NCBI GenBank assembly: GCA_031376425.1
Contig: JANMDR010000002.1
Span: forward strand, 1-8,117
DNA length: 8,117 nucleotides
From: JANMDR01 sp031376425
Lineage (GTDB): Bacteria; Pseudomonadota; Gammaproteobacteria; Burkholderiales; Usitatibacteraceae
Direction of reading: 5' to 3'
Part shown: positions 5,087 to 8,117 of the stretch, in pieces
Layout: each line of letters begins with the position of its first letter
Position numbering within the stretch: position 1 is the stretch's first letter
Notes under the pieces: model-generated
Database searches by the model: none
What the model was told of the DNA's origin: nothing
The model's input: the letters and a program-made list of their open reading frames with translations, nothing else
Translations under genes and position numbers: made by a program

Positions 5087-5104
5087 GGGGTCAAGTCTTG
5101 CAAT
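5087..5104 (+). repeat. Solo RAYT left-end repeat
   Basis: GGGGTCAAGTCTTGCAAT followed by CCATCA, identical to the left end of the RAYT elements over about 24 bases, and preceded by AAGCT as at the other copies. No transposase sequence or right end follows, so it is a solo end or the scar of a deleted element, over 1.2 kb from the main RAYT block. Confidence 0.85.
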
Positions 5105-5312
5105 CCATCACATACACAAATTTTAGCCTCACAAAATACGTTGGAGACACCTAAAAATAGGGCTCCTTCAGCCTAGTCATTCGTAGCATGGCAGACCTTT
5201 TCGAGACTGTTGCAGCTCAACTGCGGTGCCTGATTGGTGATACCCTGCAAAAGCGACATACCAGAAGCGGCCGCCTAGGCAGAGCCTCAAGCATATTCCG
5301 TACGTTTATAGG

Positions 5313-5364
5313 AGCTAACCTTTCGCACCACGCCGTCATCACCCTATTAGGTCAAACGTTAGGC
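5313..5364 (+). other. Integron attC recombination site
   Basis: The right side TCAAACGTTAGGC (5352-5364) closely follows the canonical L'-R' wording TCAAGCGTTAGGC. The left side AGCTAACCTTTCG (5313-5325) follows GCCTAAC-NN-TTCG with one change in the box. CTAAC and GTTAG pair, and three more positions match after a single mismatch (TTT with AAA on the opposite strand). The length of about 52 nt is near the classic 59-base element. It lies directly upstream of the CPBP gene and marks the start of that cassette. Confidence 0.68.
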
Positions 5365-5369
5365 TACAC

Positions 5370-6008
5370 ATGCCAACCATTTCGCAGCTAATCAAAAATC
5401 CCGTTTTTGCGCTCCTCGCCGTTGGCGTTGCTTCAACGTTTTGCACGCGCCTGTCAAATCGCGCAGTTGCCGATGCGCTTAGCGCAGAATGGATTGCGTC
5501 GGCTTGCATTCCGGCTGTTCTTGTTGCGTTAAGCATCTACGTTCTTTGTCGCCCGAGACGACCATTCGCATTGGGAAATGCTGGCACGTCGTGGGCGAGA
5601 ATTTTTAAGATTTCGCTTGGCTGGCTGATAGTCTGGATTGCCGGTTCCGTTATCTATGCTTCTGTACGGGGCGGGTGGGTTCCTTACGTTGCCGGGGCAC
5701 CAGCGCTGGTGGGCTTTCTATTACTCGGCCCGCTCACCGAAGAACTGCTGTTTCGCGGCGCAGTTTTCGAGCTGGCCGAAAGGGTATGGCCGCAGAATGC
5801 CGTCGCACCTATTGTGATGTCCAGCATATTGTTTAGCGTGTATCACCTCCAGTTGCACGCTTACCAATTTAATTCCTTCGTAGCGCTCCAGTTGGTGTTC
5901 ACGCTTGCCTTTGGCTTTGTGCTCGCACGTTTGCGCCATTTATCGAGCAGTATTTGGCCGGGGCTGGTGCTGCACATTGCTACAAATTTAGCGCATGCTT
6001 TTGGGTAA
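5370..6008 (+). CDS. CPBP-family (CAAX/Abi-type) intramembrane metalloprotease
   Basis: A 212-aa integral membrane protein with the three CPBP motifs: EExxxR (E124, E125, R129 in LTEELLFRG), FxxxH (F155, H159 in FSVYHLQ) and HxxxN (H202, N206 in HIATNLAH). These are the glutamates and histidines expected to bind zinc and activate water. Six or seven hydrophobic segments are visible, at about 10-25, 42-60, 82-102, 106-121, 146-160, 167-188 and 193-210. The family includes CAAX prenyl endopeptidases, bacteriocin-immunity proteins and Abi proteins; which role applies is unknown. The ATG is only five bases after the attC core GTTAGGC, whose AGG serves as a weak ribosome site, so this is very probably a cassette gene. 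No attC is recognised at its 3' end. Confidence 0.9.
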   Translation: MPTISQLIKNPVFALLAVGVASTFCTRLSNRAVADALSAEWIASACIPAVLVALSIYVLCRPRRPFALGNAGTSWARIFKISLGWLIVWIAGSVIYASVRGGWVPYVAGAPALVGFLLLGPLTEELLFRGAVFELAERVWPQNAVAPIVMSSILFSVYHLQLHAYQFNSFVALQLVFTLAFGFVLARLRHLSSSIWPGLVLHIATNLAHAFG

Positions 6009-6026
6009 GTGTCAGATGCATTTGAG

Positions 6027-6040
6027 CGCTTGCGCAAGCG
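6027..6040. terminator. Perfect palindrome between convergent genes
   Basis: CGCTTGCGCAAGCG is a 14-bp perfect palindrome in the 43-bp gap between the CPBP stop and the converging dinB-like stop. It could act as a bidirectional stem-loop terminator. No T-tracts flank it, so this is tentative. Confidence 0.3.
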
Positions 6041-6051
6041 GCGAGCTTTGA

Positions 6052-6579
6052 CTACGAGTTGCGTCTGGCGGGTTCAATCTGATGCAAAAACCGCGTGAAT
6101 ACATCACGTGGCGGGGCAATCGATAATTGCGCCAAAATTCGCCCCACTGCGCCGCGATGATAGCCGCCGTGGGTGATGAGATGATGCAAAATTTCTTCGC
6201 GCGTCATGGTACCGGCATCGCCATCGGTGAATTTAAACTTTAGCGATTCGTGCAATTGCGCAGCGTTCAAGCCACTCACATATTGCACGAACCATGCATC
6301 GCTGAGTGCTATTGCAGCCGTTAAGGCTGGCAGCGTTGGGGTATCGGGGGTATTGGTAGCCGCAAAGCTGTGCGGCTCTCTTAGCAACCGCGCCCTAAAA
6401 ATTTGATCCACCACGTAGGTGTGGTTCATGATGCGAATCGCTAGATGGCGGTCGTCTTTTTGAGTGTCGCCATCAAGCTCTACCATCGCCGCTAAAATTT
6501 CGTCGTTTGCCCATGCTTTGTATTTAAAAAGGCTGACCAGAATGGGGGAAGTTGGGGGGTAATTTGGCAGTGATGTCAT
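6052..6579 (-). CDS. DinB-family (DUF664-like) metal-binding protein
   Basis: A 175-aa protein of the DinB/YfiT four-helix-bundle superfamily. The N-terminal helix (LVSLFKYKAWANDEIL), the first metal ligand H53 in MNHTYVVDQIF and the C-terminal pair H137 and H141 in LITHGGYHRGAVG are all in place. They form the usual three-histidine site. Despite the name, most members are not DNA polymerases; several are metal-dependent thiol transferases or of unknown role. The reading frame starts at CAT 6577-6579, eight bases after the stop of the upstream zinc-ribbon gene, which suggests translational coupling within one minus-strand operon. There is no strong Shine-Dalgarno sequence. Length is normal and no damage is seen. 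Confidence 0.9.
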   Translation of the reverse strand: MTSLPNYPPTSPILVSLFKYKAWANDEILAAMVELDGDTQKDDRHLAIRIMNHTYVVDQIFRARLLREPHSFAATNTPDTPTLPALTAAIALSDAWFVQYVSGLNAAQLHESLKFKFTDGDAGTMTREEILHHLITHGGYHRGAVGRILAQLSIAPPRDVFTRFLHQIEPARRNS

Positions 6580-6587
6580 GTGTTAAG

Positions 6588-6941
6588 TTATTCCGTAATT
6601 TCTACGCCACAGTGGGGGCAGCTGCCACCCAATTTAAAATGCGCACTATTCGCGCCGGGGCCACTTTCAATGATGACCCATTCCGTACCGCAGCGGGTGC
6701 ATGATGGTTTTGCTAACTTACGCGTTGCCCATGCAAATGACAGCTGGGCGCAGAACGTTGACACTGCGATACTGATTAAAAATACATACTTCGGGGCAAT
6801 TTGCGGGAATACATCATTAACAATGGCGACCGCCGCAGGCAGTTGACCGATGAGCAAAAAAGCGAGGGTTAACCAATTGCGATTGTCGCGAATGCGTTGT
6901 GCTAGCTTCAATTGGGTGGCGAAAGAAGACGATTCGTCCAT
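6588..6941 (-). CDS. Membrane protein with C-terminal zinc ribbon, unknown family
   Basis: A 117-aa protein with two hydrophobic segments (about residues 23-41, LTLAFLLIGQLPAAVAIV; and 51-71, YVFLISIAVSTFCAQLSFAW). They are followed by a cytoplasmic tail carrying two cysteine pairs, C81-x2-C84 and C108-x2-C111, the layout of a zinc ribbon. I do not recognise a named family. It lies between pilZ (21-bp gap) and the dinB-like gene (8-bp gap) on the same strand, so it probably belongs to the same transcript. The start at 6941 is the first ATG after the pilZ stop; only a weak purine run (GAAGAGAG) precedes it. A role in signalling or quality control at the membrane is only a guess. Confidence 0.75.
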   Translation of the reverse strand: MDESSSFATQLKLAQRIRDNRNWLTLAFLLIGQLPAAVAIVNDVFPQIAPKYVFLISIAVSTFCAQLSFAWATRKLAKPSCTRCGTEWVIIESGPGANSAHFKLGGSCPHCGVEITE

Positions 6942-6962
6942 TTTAGGCGATGCTCTCTTCGT

Positions 6963-7322
6963 TTACACCGTACTCGTCGGCCGTTCCGACTTTGCCACTG
7001 GTGCCAAAATACCTTCAATTTTCTTCTTCAATTCACGGCCCAGCTCGGAATCTGGTAATTGAATACCGATACCTTGCGGACGATTGGCCGTCGTATGCGG
7101 CGGATTAATCCAGACTACCCGACCAACCATAGGCATTTTGACTGGTTCATCTAAGAACTGCAGAACAATCAGCATTTCATCGTCTAATTTATGCGGCTTA
7201 TTAGTCTGCATAAATAGGCCGCCACCGCGTATAACCGGAATCCACGCCGCATAGAGTGCTGATTTCCCTTTAAGGTTCAGGAACACAACATCGGGGCGTT
7301 TCGCAGTTAGGATATCTGACAT
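6963..7322 (-). CDS. pilZ: Type IV pilus assembly protein PilZ
   Basis: A 119-aa protein that follows the stand-alone pilus PilZ pattern throughout: KSALYAAWIPVIRGGGLFMQ, then KLDDEMLIVLQFLDEPVKMP, VGRVVWINPP and NRPQGIGIQL. Length matches the pilus-associated PilZ of Pseudomonas (about 118 aa). This subtype takes part in type IV pilus assembly through PilB/FimX-type partners and, unlike c-di-GMP-binding PilZ domains, lacks the N-terminal RxxxR and DxSxxG motifs; neither is seen here. It follows the holB frame after 37 bases, the conserved gene order in gamma- and betaproteobacteria. The start at 7322 has no strong ribosome site, which fits operon expression from upstream. Confidence 0.92.
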   Translation of the reverse strand: MSDILTAKRPDVVFLNLKGKSALYAAWIPVIRGGGLFMQTNKPHKLDDEMLIVLQFLDEPVKMPMVGRVVWINPPHTTANRPQGIGIQLPDSELGRELKKKIEGILAPVAKSERPTSTV

Positions 7323-7359
7323 GGGGCGTTGGCAAGAACTTAAAAGTTAAACGAGCGCA

Positions 7360-8013
7360 TTATTGCACTGCTTGCCGATATGATAACAGCAACTGCTCCA
7401 GTAAAAGACGCGCGTTCAACGGATGCATGATACTGCGTCGCTGCTGGCGCAGTTCGGATTCGTATCTAAAAAGTCGCGGTAAATTCGCGTGCTTGCCGAT
7501 AGCCTCAAGGCCGCGTAGCTGATCGGGGTGAAATTGTGCCGCACCGGTTGCACGCACCACAATTAAGTCACAAACCCATGTATGCAAATAGCTAAACAGC
7601 CTGGCTAATTCTGGCTTTTCTAGTTTTTCCCACTTAGCTGCTGCCGCTAAGTGATCGGCGTTTAAATCGCTCAGCACGGCCAAAAACTCGCGCCGCACTT
7701 TCTGTAAATCAGCATCAGCAATCTCTAAGGCCGCCAAGGGCGCACCCCCTACTTGTGCCAATAAGAGTTCTGGATTATCCAAAACCATCACGACTTGGGA
7801 TGGCCACGGATAGCGGTTGAGCCAATTCATTTCGAATTGGTTGGCAATCTCGTCAGAGCCTTTGCCATCGACTTCTTTGATCTCGAACCATCCAGTGGCG
7901 GGATCAATCATCGTGAGGCAGTGAAGGATAGCTTCCTTCTTGCCTTTGCCGATAGTGTACGGACCGATGAGGTCAATACATACCGTCTCCCACATTGGTT
8001 CACATCTGTTCAC
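7360..8013 (-). CDS. holB: DNA polymerase III delta-prime C-terminal domain, fused to a foreign integrase fragment
   Basis: The 217-codon frame is a chimera. Codons 81-217 (7773-7360) are the C-terminal part of HolB: PELLLAQVGGAPLAALEIAD, a helical middle, then HPLNARLLLEQLLLSYR, the typical end of the clamp-loader delta-prime collar domain. Its position directly before pilZ agrees. Codons 1-80 are unrelated and resemble a retroelement integrase. The N-terminal two domains of HolB (zinc module and AAA+ fold, roughly 200 residues) are absent from the window. Because delta-prime is essential, either the real gene is elsewhere or the junction at 7773/7774 is an assembly chimera. The GTG at 8013 has no credible ribosome site and is probably not a real start. 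Confidence 0.8.
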   Translation of the reverse strand: MNRCEPMWETVCIDLIGPYTIGKGKKEAILHCLTMIDPATGWFEIKEVDGKGSDEIANQFEMNWLNRYPWPSQVVMVLDNPELLLAQVGGAPLAALEIADADLQKVRREFLAVLSDLNADHLAAAAKWEKLEKPELARLFSYLHTWVCDLIVVRATGAAQFHPDQLRGLEAIGKHANLPRLFRYESELRQQRRSIMHPLNARLLLEQLLLSYRQAVQ

Positions 8014-8034
8014 ATTTGTAACGAGCGTTTTGCT
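7774..8034 (-). mobile_element. Ty3/gypsy-like integrase core fragment
   Basis: On the minus strand this gives PMWETVCIDLIGPYTIGKGK, CLTMIDPATGWFEIKEVDGK, then IANQFEMNWLNRYPWPSQVV. The wording W-T-CIDLIGPYTI with LTMIDPATGWFEI is that of the rve integrase core in Ty3/gypsy-type retroelement polyproteins, which I associate with diatoms and other protists rather than bacteria. The first catalytic aspartate (D14 of the frame at 8013) and a candidate second one (D79 in VMVLDN) are present; the glutamate-containing third part is missing because the frame passes into HolB exactly after DN. An in-frame TAG at 8035-8037 closes the upstream side. Confidence 0.65.
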
Positions 8035-8090
8035 CTACACTACTACTGTAAATACACTTTTGGTTCTGAGACTGTTTTGAGTACTACACA

Positions 8091-8117
8091 TAGCTAGCTA
8101 GCAAGCTAGCTAGCTAG
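8091..8117. repeat. CTAG-rich perfect inverted repeat at the right edge
   Basis: TAGCTAGCTAGC (8091-8102) and GCTAGCTAGCTA (8105-8116) are exact inverse complements around AA, made of TAGC repeats. CTAG is normally scarce in proteobacterial DNA. It can form a strong hairpin and stands at the extreme end of the window, so it may be an assembly or library artefact as easily as a real repeat. Confidence 0.75.

Larger units (their letters stand above)
4965..5369. other. Intergenic stretch with hairpin, RAYT solo end and attC
   Basis: About 400 bases without a convincing gene. It holds a hairpin (4990-5008), a solo RAYT end (5087-5104) and an attC (5313-5364). A 67-codon plus-strand frame (5188-5391) runs through the attC, resembles nothing and is not supported. 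Confidence 0.55.

Noticed and set aside
5188..5391. 67-codon plus-strand frame before the CPBP gene
   Set aside because: It runs through the attC and into the CPBP gene, lacks a ribosome site and shows no family resemblance.

Overview
The window looks like accessory DNA from a proteobacterium, probably gamma- or beta-. Evidence: a holB C-terminus directly followed by pilZ on the minus strand, Pseudomonas/Xanthomonas-type integron attC sequence, and REP-associated tyrosine transposases (RAYTs). Both ends lie inside mobile-element sequence (IS3-type transposase at the left; a retroelement-like integrase and a CTAG palindrome at the right), as expected of an assembly contig that stops at repeats.

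Layout. 1-165: end of an IS3-family transposase. 166-470: no gene seen. 471-1382: integron cassette zone. A GTTAGGC core is followed by an unknown 161-aa gene, a clear but very short attC, an 87-aa two-helix membrane protein and a weaker attC-like palindrome. 1514-1624: start of a DUF2235 hydrolase gene, cut off by RAYT material. 1624-3872: nested RAYT block with two truncated copies and one full-length copy, all bounded by a GGGGTCAAGTCTTGCAAT-type end. A DUF433/DUF5615 toxin-antitoxin pair sits between a truncated and the full copy. 3869-4189: tail of a truncated gene, then possible degenerate attC sequence. 4299-4964: small M50 (site-2-protease-like) membrane protein. 4965-5369: intergenic, with a hairpin, a solo RAYT end and a second convincing attC. 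5370-6008: CPBP/CAAX-type intramembrane protease, probably a cassette gene. 6052-8013: minus-strand chromosomal genes holB(3' part)-pilZ-zinc-ribbon membrane protein-dinB-like, converging on the cassette zone.

My reading is a decayed, promoterless and integrase-less part of a cassette array, invaded at least three times by one RAYT family and bordered on the right by housekeeping genes. The cassette proteins are mostly small membrane proteins, two of them intramembrane metalloproteases.

Most unusual points: (i) the only full-length RAYT has lost the second histidine of its HUH motif, while a truncated neighbour keeps it; (ii) the toxin-antitoxin pair lies between 335-bp direct repeats whose recombination could restore an intact RAYT; (iii) the delta-prime reading frame is fused in frame to a Ty3/gypsy-like integrase fragment of eukaryotic appearance, which may be an assembly chimera. 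No database search was run; family names come from motifs read by eye.
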